Source: CAYUCJ01 sp049282265
GTDB lineage: Bacteria; Desulfobacterota; DSM-4660; Desulfatiglandales; Desulfatiglandaceae
Reading direction: 5' to 3'
Assembly: GCA_049282265.1 (NCBI GenBank)
Contig: JBAPTR010000205.1
Location: 1-34,676 of the forward strand
DNA length: 34,676 nt
In this document: piece by piece, positions 23,084-30,992 of the stretch
How positions within the stretch are numbered: the first letter of the stretch is position 1
Layout: each line of letters starts with the position of its first letter
Notes under the pieces: generated by a model
Database searches by the model: none
The model's input: only the letters and a program-made list of their open reading frames with translations
Told to the model about the DNA's origin: nothing
Position numbers and translations under genes: made by a program

Positions 23084-23100
23084 TTTCCCATGTTGGGAAA
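23084..23100. promoter_or_regulatory. Inverted repeat upstream of the flavoprotein operon
   Basis: TTTCCC (23084-23089) and GGGAAA (23095-23100) form a perfect 6-5-6 inverted repeat. A weak promoter-like pair (TTGATT 23045-23050, TAAGAA 23067-23072) precedes it on the plus strand, so it could be an operator for the 23193-32177 gene cluster. Confidence 0.35.
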
Positions 23101-23192
23101 AGGTATCTCCGCTTCTCGCATCCCTTTTTCTTTCACTATTTTGAAGCAGGCCGATGTATTGACCTTTAAATGGAAGACAGAGTGAACACCAG

Positions 23193-24941
23193 ATGACCAG
23201 AAAGGCCGACCCCATACAGTCCACGCGTGCTGAAGACTTCGATTATATGAAGGTGAATGTGCCGTGTCAGGACGCTTGCCCGGTCCTCACCAATGTGCCG
23301 GCCTACATCCGCGCTGTTTACGAAAACGATTTCACCCTTTCCTACAATATCAACCTGGAATCAAACCTCTTTCCGGGTGTCCTGGGGCGCATTTGCTCCC
23401 GCCCCTGTGAATCCAAATGCCGTCATGGAGAAAAGGAACTCGGAAAACCGGTCAACATCTGTTATTTAAAGCGGGCGGCCGCCGATTTTAGGGACAGGCA
23501 GGTCCCACGGGAAACCCTGATTCACCATCGCATCTCCAAGAATGTGGCTATTGTGGGCGCCGGACCCTCGGGGCTCGCCGCCGCCCATGACCTCGCGCTC
23601 TCAGGCCTGTCCGTCTCCGTGCTCGAAGCCATGGAAAAGCCCGGCGGCATGCTCTACTACGGCATACCGGCTTTCAGGCTGCCCCGAGCTGTTTTGACAG
23701 AGGAAATTGAACGCGTCCTGGATCTGGGCATTGATTTCAGGCCAGGGATCCGCCTGGGGAAAGACATCACTCTGGCGGGTCTCCTCAAGGACTTTGACGC
23801 CGTGCTGCTGGCGACCGGATGTTACCATCCTCGCCGGTTGAATATCCCCGGAGAGGCGTTCGATGGCGTTTTTTCGGGACTCCAATTCATGATGGATCTC
23901 AATTCGGGCCGCCCGCCTCGCGTCGGTAAAAAGGTCCTGGTCCTCGGGGCGGGGTTCACGGCGTTTGATTGTGCCCGTTCCGCGCTGCGGCTCGGGGCTG
24001 AAGATGTTTCTATCTGCCTCAGGCGAACCGAGGAAGACCTGGCCGTAACCCGAGAGGAAGTTCTGGAAGCCAAGAGGGAGGGGGTCAGGATCGAGAGCCT
24101 CATGGTGGCCAAAACCATACTGGGAAATGGAAATCTGAAGAGAGTCGAATTCATCAGGACCAGACCGGGCCTTCCGGGAACAGCCGGCAAGAGAGAGATC
24201 ACCACCATCAAGGGCAGTGAATTCGTCCTTGACGCCGACACGGTCATTGCTGCTACCGGACAGGGACCTGAGCCAATCCCAATCCTGGATGAAAGGACTC
24301 CGGAAGGGATTGTGACAGTGGAAAAAGGATCTTTCAGGAGCCCCGTTGCCGGGCTTTTTGCCGCCGGGGACTACGTGACCGGGCCTTCCACGGTGATTCA
24401 GGCCATTGCTGCAGGCAGGAAGGCTGCTGCCGCCATTGTCACAGAAATGACCGGGAGGGATTGTCGTGAACGGGTCGTCAGGATTGAAGACACGGTGACC
24501 ACCGACCGGCCCAGGACCTGGGACTTCCTGCCTACCTTGGAAATCCCCACCCTGGAACCTATGCAGGACCGCTTCGACATAAACCCTAAGGAAGTGGAAC
24601 TGGGATATGCCGAAGAACAGGCCCAGACGGAATCCAAGCGGTGCTATCTCTGCTACCTGCATTATGAAATCGACATCAAGCGGTGTATCTACTGCCGATA
24701 CTGCATTGATGTGGCACCGAGGGACTGCATTAAGCTGGTCAAGAGGATGACGACAAATGAAAACGGCGCGGTCACGGGTTTTGAAGAGACCAGCGTGTGG
24801 CGGGATGTCAACGGCATCATCATCGATAACTCCCGTTGCATCCGGTGCGGAGCGTGCATGAAGATCTGCCCGGTGGATTGCATCAGCGTTTCGAAAGTGC
24901 AGCTGTTGGAGCGCCCTATCGGAAGGGCGGAAGAGGCATGA
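23193..24941 (+). CDS. GltD-like FAD oxidoreductase with C-terminal ferredoxin domain
   Basis: A 582-residue iron-sulfur flavoprotein. Residues 20-95 are the GltD-type Cys-rich domain (NVPCQDACP, RICSRPCESKCRHG). Two dinucleotide loops follow: VAIVGAGPSGLAAAHDLA (118-135, FAD) and VLVLGAGFTAFDCA (248-261, NAD(P)H), then FAAGDYVTGPSTV. The C-terminus (484-563) has CYLC, then CIYCRYCIDVAPRDC and CIRCGACMKICPVDC. In the first ferredoxin motif the fourth Cys is Ala508, with Cys512 nearby; I recall similar substitutions in homologues. Such proteins pass electrons between NAD(P)H and ferredoxin-type partners. It overlaps the next flavoprotein gene by 4 bases and heads the 2-oxoacid oxidoreductase cluster. 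Confidence 0.85.
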   Translation: MTRKADPIQSTRAEDFDYMKVNVPCQDACPVLTNVPAYIRAVYENDFTLSYNINLESNLFPGVLGRICSRPCESKCRHGEKELGKPVNICYLKRAAADFRDRQVPRETLIHHRISKNVAIVGAGPSGLAAAHDLALSGLSVSVLEAMEKPGGMLYYGIPAFRLPRAVLTEEIERVLDLGIDFRPGIRLGKDITLAGLLKDFDAVLLATGCYHPRRLNIPGEAFDGVFSGLQFMMDLNSGRPPRVGKKVLVLGAGFTAFDCARSALRLGAEDVSICLRRTEEDLAVTREEVLEAKREGVRIESLMVAKTILGNGNLKRVEFIRTRPGLPGTAGKREITTIKGSEFVLDADTVIAATGQGPEPIPILDERTPEGIVTVEKGSFRSPVAGLFAAGDYVTGPSTVIQAIAAGRKAAAAIVTEMTGRDCRERVVRIEDTVTTDRPRTWDFLPTLEIPTLEPMQDRFDINPKEVELGYAEEQAQTESKRCYLCYLHYEIDIKRCIYCRYCIDVAPRDCIKLVKRMTTNENGAVTGFEETSVWRDVNGIIIDNSRCIRCGACMKICPVDCISVSKVQLLERPIGRAEEA

Positions 24942-25954
24942 AGGAAGAGCACTTTATCATCATCGGAATGGGGCCTTCAGGGACCAAGGCGGCTATCACT
25001 CTGAGAAAGCAGGCACCCGAGGCCCGCATCACGATCCTGAGCAAGGATGCGGAGCGTGCCTTTACGCCTCACATGCTTCCGGACTTCATCGCGGGTAAGA
25101 TATTAGAAAAGGATCTCTACCCTTACGACCCATCCACCTGGGATGATCTGGATATACATATCAGGCGCTGCCAGAGGGTCACGGATGTCAGTCCGGGCAA
25201 CGGCCATCTGCTTCTGGATCACCGGGAAGTCCTCCGCTTTACCGGACTCATCCTTGCCGTGGGAGGGCGGCCCCAAATCCCGGAGCCCTATCTTCCCTTT
25301 CAGGACCTGATGTCTACGCTGAAGACGGTCAAGGACGCCAAGCAATGGATCGAAAAACTTGAAGGGGTTGATTCCGTCCTGGTGATCGGTGGCGATCTCA
25401 CCTCCCTGGCCGTGGCCAAGGCCCTTCTGCACCTGGGAAAAAAGGTCTTCTTTCTCATCAATGAAGACGCCTTCTGGCCCCTCCGCTATGATATGGACCT
25501 GATGCGAAAAGTCTCCGAGCGGCTTTCCCAAGGGGGTGTGGAAGTCATCCCTTCCGGCAAGCTGGGAGGTCTTTTTCGCAATGCAAACGGAAAAACACAA
25601 GTCCGGATAGACGACCGAACTCTGCAGGTGGGAATGGTGGGCACCTTTTTTGGATTGGCCCCCGACATCCGCTTTCTGGCCCGAAGCGGTTTTTCCATGG
25701 ATCGCGGCATACTCGTAGATGAATATCTGAATACCGGTTTTGAAGGCATCTATGCCACGGGCGATTGCGCCCAGGTCTATCATCCCGGGTTGCGTGACTA
25801 CTGGGTCTCCATCGGGTACGAAAACGCCTTGAACCTTGGCCGCATCGCCGCTCTCAACCTGGCCGGCCGCCGGGTCCAGGCCAAGGTTTCCGGTGAATCC
25901 ATTTTCAAAGTGCGCGGGGTGAACGTGAATACATCGTGGTGGGTGGAATTCTAA
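24938..25954 (+). CDS. FAD/NAD(P)-dependent oxidoreductase
   Basis: A 338-residue pyridine nucleotide-disulfide-type flavoprotein without redox-active disulfide. FAD loop FIIIGMGPSGTKAAITLRK (6-24), strand-end RAFTPHMLPDFIAG resembling rubredoxin and nitrite reductase flavin subunits, LILAVGGRPQIPEP, second nucleotide loop VLVIGGDLTSLAVAKALL and the FAD-ribityl YATGDCAQV. ATG 24938 overlaps the preceding stop (ATGA) and only 1 bp separates its end from the 2-oxoacid oxidoreductase alpha gene, so it is clearly part of that transcript. In the second loop GGDLTS replaces the usual GxGxxG, so NAD(P)H binding may be altered. Confidence 0.82.
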   Translation: MKEEHFIIIGMGPSGTKAAITLRKQAPEARITILSKDAERAFTPHMLPDFIAGKILEKDLYPYDPSTWDDLDIHIRRCQRVTDVSPGNGHLLLDHREVLRFTGLILAVGGRPQIPEPYLPFQDLMSTLKTVKDAKQWIEKLEGVDSVLVIGGDLTSLAVAKALLHLGKKVFFLINEDAFWPLRYDMDLMRKVSERLSQGGVEVIPSGKLGGLFRNANGKTQVRIDDRTLQVGMVGTFFGLAPDIRFLARSGFSMDRGILVDEYLNTGFEGIYATGDCAQVYHPGLRDYWVSIGYENALNLGRIAALNLAGRRVQAKVSGESIFKVRGVNVNTSWWVEF

Positions 25955-25955
25955 G

Positions 25956-27719
25956 ATGTCACGTACGGACATAACAGTCGAAATCTGCGGGATGTCAGGC
26001 GATGGAACCATCGCTGCAGGCGGGCTTTTGAATGATGCCCTCGCAGAAGCGGGATTTTCCATCCTTGCTTTTGACTCCTATCCCGCCGAAATCAGAGGCT
26101 TCGGCCGGTGTATTACCCGTTCCAGAATCACCGGCACCCAACCCCTTGCCCTGAGCGACAAGACCGACGTCCTTATTTCCCTCGACGACAAGCAATCCAT
26201 ATCCAGAATTCCGATCCTTCGGGAAAATGGAGCGGTCCTCTTTGACAACCATCCTCCCGCTTTTCTGCCGGAAGGCGAATCCATAGCAGCTCACGTGGGG
26301 ACGGAGATGCAGCTTTTCGGTGTGCCCTTCGGCGACCTGGCATCCGGGGCATCCGGCAGTCTCAGGGGCAGAAATCTGGCAGCGCTTGGGGCATTCGCCT
26401 CTCTCTTCGGGGTCCAGGCTGAGAGCTTCCACCAAGCCATCGAAAAAAAATTCGGACCCAAAGGGGAGGCGGTCCTTGATGCGAACCTGAAGTGTTTTGA
26501 TGCAGGGTTTGAGTACGGACTCAAAGATCTCGATGACGGAAGTGACGGCCTCCCCAAACTTGAAAGGCAGGCCGAAGGCAGTGAAGCCTCCCTTCTTTCC
26601 GGAAACGTGGCCATTGCACGCGCCGCCCTCGATGCGGGGATCAGCCTCTATTTCGGATATCCCATAACCCCGGCCACGCCCATCATGGAATACCTGGCAA
26701 AAGAACTTCCGAAAACGGGGGGAAAAGTGGTCCAGATGGAAGATGAAATTTCCTCCATCGGAGCGGTGTTGGGCAGCTTTTACGCCGGGAAAAGGGCAAT
26801 GACCGCCACATCCGGGCCCGGACTCGCACTCATGACCGAACTCATCACCCACGGCGTCATGGCGGAAATCCCAGCGGTCATTCTGGATGCCCAGAGAGGC
26901 GGACCGGCCACGGGCCTGCCCACCAAAACGGAACAGTCGGATCTTCATGCTGCCGTTTACGGAGGTCCGGGAGATTCGCCCAGGATCGTTCTTGCGCCGA
27001 GCAATGTCCTGGAATGTTATCAGTTCACCCTGAAGAGCTTTCAATTGGCCGAAAAATACCAGATTCCCGTTATCCTGCTGACCAGTTTTTACCTGGACAA
27101 CCGCGTTGAGACCCTTCGGCTCCCTTCCAGGACCGAAACGGATACCGGGGATTGGAATGTTTATCCCGATGACGATTCGAAGGGAAATTACCGGAGATTC
27201 GAAATCACCGAATCGGGCATCTCACCGCGCGCATTGCCGGGGTCCGAGGGTTTTATCTTCACCACCACAGGCCTCGAACATTCCGAAAGGGGTATCCCGG
27301 AGTATGGTGGTGATAACCATATGCGGATGAGTGAAAAGCGCCACAGGAAGATTGCGAGCGCCCTTCCTGATCTGCCTCCTCCCCGGGAATTTCTGAAAAA
27401 CGAAAAACCGGATCTTGGCGTGATCAGCTGGGGTCCCACCTTCGGAACGGCCCTTGAAGCCGTGGAGAAGGCTCAGGAAGAAGGCCTCAGCGTTGCGGCC
27501 CTGAAGATCACCTCACTCTTCCCTTATCATGCAGAAGCCATTGGCCAATTCATGCAACGTTGCGGAGATATTTTGATCCCTGAACTCAATTTTCAGGGGC
27601 AGCTGGCGAACCTGATAGGACATCTTCACAGGAAGGAGGTCATCCGGCTCAATCAGGTGACGGGGTCGCCCATGGAGGTCGGGACGATTTTCGATAAGAT
27701 CCGGTCCATTGTGGACTAG
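25956..27719 (+). CDS. korA: 2-oxoacid:ferredoxin oxidoreductase, fused gamma-alpha subunit
   Basis: A 587-residue subunit of a thiamine-diphosphate enzyme that converts a 2-oxoacid and CoA to acyl-CoA, CO2 and reduced ferredoxin (reversible). Residues 1-190 are the gamma domain (EICGMSGDGTIAAGGLLNDA, then SYPAEIRGFGRC). From about 205 the alpha domain follows: FGYPITPATPIMEYLA, VVQMEDEISSIGAVLGSFYA, ATSGPGLALMTE and QRGGPATGLPTKTEQSDL. This gamma-alpha arrangement is typical of KorA/VorB types, and with aconitase and citrate synthase next door 2-oxoglutarate is the likely substrate, though pyruvate or branched-chain acids are not excluded. The beta gene follows after 196 bp that contain repeat R2. 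Confidence 0.88.
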   Translation: MSRTDITVEICGMSGDGTIAAGGLLNDALAEAGFSILAFDSYPAEIRGFGRCITRSRITGTQPLALSDKTDVLISLDDKQSISRIPILRENGAVLFDNHPPAFLPEGESIAAHVGTEMQLFGVPFGDLASGASGSLRGRNLAALGAFASLFGVQAESFHQAIEKKFGPKGEAVLDANLKCFDAGFEYGLKDLDDGSDGLPKLERQAEGSEASLLSGNVAIARAALDAGISLYFGYPITPATPIMEYLAKELPKTGGKVVQMEDEISSIGAVLGSFYAGKRAMTATSGPGLALMTELITHGVMAEIPAVILDAQRGGPATGLPTKTEQSDLHAAVYGGPGDSPRIVLAPSNVLECYQFTLKSFQLAEKYQIPVILLTSFYLDNRVETLRLPSRTETDTGDWNVYPDDDSKGNYRRFEITESGISPRALPGSEGFIFTTTGLEHSERGIPEYGGDNHMRMSEKRHRKIASALPDLPPPREFLKNEKPDLGVISWGPTFGTALEAVEKAQEEGLSVAALKITSLFPYHAEAIGQFMQRCGDILIPELNFQGQLANLIGHLHRKEVIRLNQVTGSPMEVGTIFDKIRSIVD

Positions 27720-27733
27720 TTTTATTGAAAGCG

Positions 27734-27900
27734 CCCCGTTGATTTAAGCGCCCGTCCATGTGCGCGATGACGACTTCCAACGAAGTTACCTTGTCCTACG
27801 AACCTATGGAAACGGATCTGAAAAAGATTGTCAGGTTCGGTTCCACTTCATTGCTCATAGGCTACCGTTTGCAGCATAAACTGGCTTTTTGCCAAGTCAT
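27734..27900. repeat. Dispersed repeat, copy R2 (between alpha and beta genes)
   Basis: R2 holds the left module (CGCCCGTCCATG, CCAACGAAGTTACC) joined directly to the right module (GAAAAAGATTGTCAGGTTCG, CTCATAGGCTACCGTTTGC). Compared with R1 the central palindrome is missing, as if cleanly excised between the shared GGATCTG and TCTGAAAAAG. It fills nearly all of the gap between korA and korB. Confidence 0.78.
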
Positions 27901-27915
27901 CTACTCTGGTAAGAA

Positions 27916-28713
27916 ATGAAAACTTCAGGAAAAGAAACAGCAGATCAGGTTCAAAACATTGCGGATTCCGGGGTTTTTTCCATCCGATCCGAGAATCTCC
28001 CCACCTGGTGCCCGGGGTGCGGCTATTTCGGGATTCACCATGGCCTGAATGCGGCCATTCAGGGTCTGGAACTCCCTCACCACGAGGTCGTCGTGGTGTC
28101 CGGCATCGGGTGCGCCGGCCGCTACCCTTTTTTTTCCGGTACCTATGGGCTTCACACGGTACATGGCCGGGCACTCCCGGTTTCCACCGGCGTCAAGCTT
28201 GCCCGGCCCGAACTGACTGTCTTCGCCGTGGGAGGCGACGGTGATGGACTGGGCATCGGCGGAGGACATCTGCCGCACATCGCGAGGAGGGATGTGGATG
28301 TCAATTACCTCCTGTTCGATAATTCCATCTATGGCCTGACCAAGGGGCAGCCCTCCCCCAGTTCTCCGCTCGGGTTCAAGAGCAAGATGTCCCCGAAGGG
28401 TACGCAAGACGCACCACTGAATGCCAGCCTCATGGCCCTTTCCTATGGGGCCTCTTTTGTTGCGCGGCTGTTCGCGGGTGACCCTGAAACTATCTCCAAT
28501 ACCCTGATGGAAGGCGTGCGCCATAAGGGGTTTGCCTTATTTCATATCTATTCTCCCTGCGTTACATTTGACAAAACCTTCAAGACCTGGGAACATCTGA
28601 AGGATTGGGTCCACCCCCTGCCCGCGAACCATGATGCCCATGACCTGAAAAAAGGTATGATGCTCGCCCTGGATGATCCATTCGCCATGGGCATCCTTTA
28701 CAGGAGAGATTAG
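27916..28713 (+). CDS. korB: 2-oxoacid:ferredoxin oxidoreductase, beta subunit
   Basis: A 265-residue thiamine-diphosphate-binding subunit. Cluster ligands Cys32 and Cys35 lie in TWCPGCGYFGIH; SGIGCAGRYPFF gives Cys66; the TPP/Mg motif is GGDGDGLGIGGGH (106-118) with Asn136 in FDNSIYGLTKGQ. This is the KGOR/VOR-type beta subunit with no extra C-terminal domain. It pairs with the upstream gamma-alpha gene, but unlike most such operons the two are split by repeat R2. I see no strong ribosome binding site before ATG 27916; GGTAAGAA is the nearest. Repeat R3 follows before the aconitase gene. Confidence 0.88.
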   Translation: MKTSGKETADQVQNIADSGVFSIRSENLPTWCPGCGYFGIHHGLNAAIQGLELPHHEVVVVSGIGCAGRYPFFSGTYGLHTVHGRALPVSTGVKLARPELTVFAVGGDGDGLGIGGGHLPHIARRDVDVNYLLFDNSIYGLTKGQPSPSSPLGFKSKMSPKGTQDAPLNASLMALSYGASFVARLFAGDPETISNTLMEGVRHKGFALFHIYSPCVTFDKTFKTWEHLKDWVHPLPANHDAHDLKKGMMLALDDPFAMGILYRRD

Positions 28714-28758
28714 AAAAACAGGAATTAACAGCCGTTTGTCCGGCTGGTTTTATCGCGA

Positions 28759-29000
28759 GAACCTGACGGTCTTTTCCGGACACTTTCTCATAGTGCACTT
28801 GGCACCCAACTCCGGCATGGACGGCTATTTGGGGTTTACCCTCCGGAAGCTTTGGCCTTCTCCAATAGCTACTTTTAAACCCCAAATTGACGTCCATCCC
28901 CTGTGGAGTGTTTAGAAAGGGTCTGAAAAAGAGCCTCAGGTTCTCCTCCACTTCGTCGCTCATAGGCTGCCGCTTGCGGCATAAAGCAGCTTTTTCCGGT
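28759..29000. repeat. Dispersed repeat, copy R3, with 185-bp palindrome
   Basis: Positions 28759-28943 form one long imperfect palindrome. Outer arms begin GAACCTGA and end TCAGGTTC; the inner arms 28817-28838 and 28876-28897 pair at 20 of 22 positions around a 37-nt loop. The right module (GAAAAAGAGCCTCAGGTTC, CTCATAGGCTGCCGCTTGC) follows. Here the left CCAACGAAGT module is absent. Confidence 0.82.
28966..28995 (+). terminator. Terminator-like hairpin at the end of R3
   Basis: GCTGC (28966-28970) and GCAGC (28986-28990) can pair and are followed at once by five T. An inner GCCGCTTGCGGC stem is an alternative. It would lie on the transcript between korB and acn, 27 bp before the aconitase start. 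The stem is short, so termination would be partial at most. Confidence 0.3.
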
Positions 29001-29021
29001 TTCATCATCATTGGAGAAAAA

Positions 29022-30956
29022 ATGGAGTCTAAGAATCTTACGCAAAAGATACTGGAAGATCACCTGGTCAAAGGGAACCTGATCCCGGGTGAAGAAATAG
29101 CCATCAAGATTGATCACACCCTTCTGCAGGACGCCACCGGCACCATGGCCATGCTCCAATTCGAGGCCCTGGGCCTGGATTCGGTCAGGGCGCAACTGTC
29201 CGTCCAGTATGTGGACCACAACATCGTGCAGAACGACAGCAAGAATGCGGATGATCACAAATACCTCCAGACCGCTTCGGCCAGGTACGGCATCCATTTC
29301 AGCCCTCCCGGCAACGGAATCTCTCATCAGGTACACATGGAACGCTTCGGCATTCCCTGCGAGACGCTTCTGGGTTCCGACAGCCATACCCCGGGGGCGG
29401 CCGGGGTCTCCATGCTTGCCATGGGGGCCGGCGGGCTTGACGTGGCCATGGCCATGGCAGGCCAGCCATACTATTTTCCGTGCCCAAAGGTCCTTGGCGT
29501 TGAGCTGAAAGGCAGGTTGCCGGACTGGGTGAGCGCCAAGGATGTCATCCTGGAGATGCTACGGCGGCGAGGGGTAAAGGGTTGCGTCGGAATGATCGTC
29601 GAGTACCATGGCGCGGGCGTGAAGACCCTCTCGGCCACCGACCGGCAGACCATCGGAAATATGGGAACCGAGCTGGGCGCCACCAGCACCCTTTTTCCTT
29701 CGGATGAAAATACATACGCCTATCTGAAAGGTCAGGGCCGCGCTCAGGTCTGGAGAGAACTCCATGCCGACGAAGGGGCACGGTATGACGAGGTTGACAC
29801 CATTCTGCTGGACACCCTTGAACCCCTCATCGCCTGCCCCAGTTCCCCCGGAAATGTGGTTCCGGTAAGAGATATTGCGGGGAAAAAAGTGGACCAGGTC
29901 ATCGTGGGGAGCAGTGTCAATTCCTCTTTCCGGGATTTGATGGTGGTGGCCGGAATCTTGGAAGGCAGGCACAGAAATATAGACACGGCCTTCCATATCA
30001 ACCCGGGGAGCAGGCAGGTCATGGAAAACGTCGCCTCCCATGGGGGCCTCATTCCCCTGCTCCGGGCAGGGGGCAGGATTCACGAATGCGGTTGCCTGGG
30101 ATGCATCGGCATGGGCCAGGCACCCGGAACCGGGCAGGTCAGCCTTCGCACGTTCCCCCGAAACTTTCCCGGACGTTCAGGAACTGAGAACGATCAGGTC
30201 TACCTCTGCTCGCCCGAGACAGGCGCTGCAGCCGTGCTCAAAGGCGTCATCACCGATCCCAGGGACCTCTCAAAAGACATGGACTACCCGAGGATTCAAG
30301 ACCCTGAGGAATACCTCATCAATGATACCTCCATCATAGCGCCTTCCGGAGAATCCCGCCTGACAGAGGTCGTTCGTGGTCCGAATATCCGGCCTCTGCC
30401 GGAAATGGATCCAATTCCCGAATCCCTTGAGGCCCGGGTGGTGATCAAGGTGGGAGACAATATATCAACGGATACCATCATGCCTGCCGGGAGCAAGGTC
30501 CTGCCCCTCCGATCAAACATAGAGGCCATCAGCGAATTCGTCTTTTACAAGGTAGACCCCCGGTTTCACGAACATTGCCGGGAGGCGGGCAATTGCGTGG
30601 TCATCGGGGGAGAGAACTACGGTCAGGGCTCCAGCCGTGAACACGCGGCCATGGCCCCGCGTTACCTTGGTGTGCGTGTGAAACTCGCCAAGAGCTTTGC
30701 CAGGATCCACATGGCCAACCTCTGCAATTTCGGGATTATTCCGCTGGTCTTTAAAGACCCCCGTGACTACGATCGCGTCGAGAAAGGGGACACCCTCGCC
30801 ATCACCGGACTCAGGCGTCTCCTCGAAACCGGGGACGAGATGATTCCCCTGAATAAGGGAGGGGAAGTCATCGAGACCCTGCTTCATGTCTCGGATCGGC
30901 AGAGGGCCTTTCTTCTGGCAGGCGGGGCCCTCAATTTCATCAAGAAAGAGCTATAG
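29022..30956 (+). CDS. Aconitate hydratase, Aquifex-like type
   Basis: A 644-residue aconitase that interconverts citrate and isocitrate. The start is ATG 29022 after TTGGAG; the 45 residues upstream in the longer frame come from repeat R3. The order is that of a fused LeuC-LeuD protein: GSDSHTPGAAGVSMLAMGAG (118-137), PGNVVPV, then the swivel domain with NISTDTIMPAGSK and GGENYGQGSSREHAA. The usual iron-sulfur motif GSCTN is GSSVN (Ser298 in place of Cys), while the other pair lies in HECGCLGCIGMGQAPGTG (Cys356, 358, 361). I recall this Cys-to-Ser form in the short Aquifex-type aconitases, so it is probably active. It is followed by citrate synthase after 36 bp. Confidence 0.88.
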   Translation: MESKNLTQKILEDHLVKGNLIPGEEIAIKIDHTLLQDATGTMAMLQFEALGLDSVRAQLSVQYVDHNIVQNDSKNADDHKYLQTASARYGIHFSPPGNGISHQVHMERFGIPCETLLGSDSHTPGAAGVSMLAMGAGGLDVAMAMAGQPYYFPCPKVLGVELKGRLPDWVSAKDVILEMLRRRGVKGCVGMIVEYHGAGVKTLSATDRQTIGNMGTELGATSTLFPSDENTYAYLKGQGRAQVWRELHADEGARYDEVDTILLDTLEPLIACPSSPGNVVPVRDIAGKKVDQVIVGSSVNSSFRDLMVVAGILEGRHRNIDTAFHINPGSRQVMENVASHGGLIPLLRAGGRIHECGCLGCIGMGQAPGTGQVSLRTFPRNFPGRSGTENDQVYLCSPETGAAAVLKGVITDPRDLSKDMDYPRIQDPEEYLINDTSIIAPSGESRLTEVVRGPNIRPLPEMDPIPESLEARVVIKVGDNISTDTIMPAGSKVLPLRSNIEAISEFVFYKVDPRFHEHCREAGNCVVIGGENYGQGSSREHAAMAPRYLGVRVKLAKSFARIHMANLCNFGIIPLVFKDPRDYDRVEKGDTLAITGLRRLLETGDEMIPLNKGGEVIETLLHVSDRQRAFLLAGGALNFIKKEL

Positions 30957-30992
30957 TCAAAACAATAATCTCTTAAAAGGAAAGGGAACAGC

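Noticed and set aside
23601..27044. Long minus-strand frames over the flavoproteins and korA (up to about 350 codons)
   Set aside because: All are antisense to strongly supported genes and have no signature motifs.
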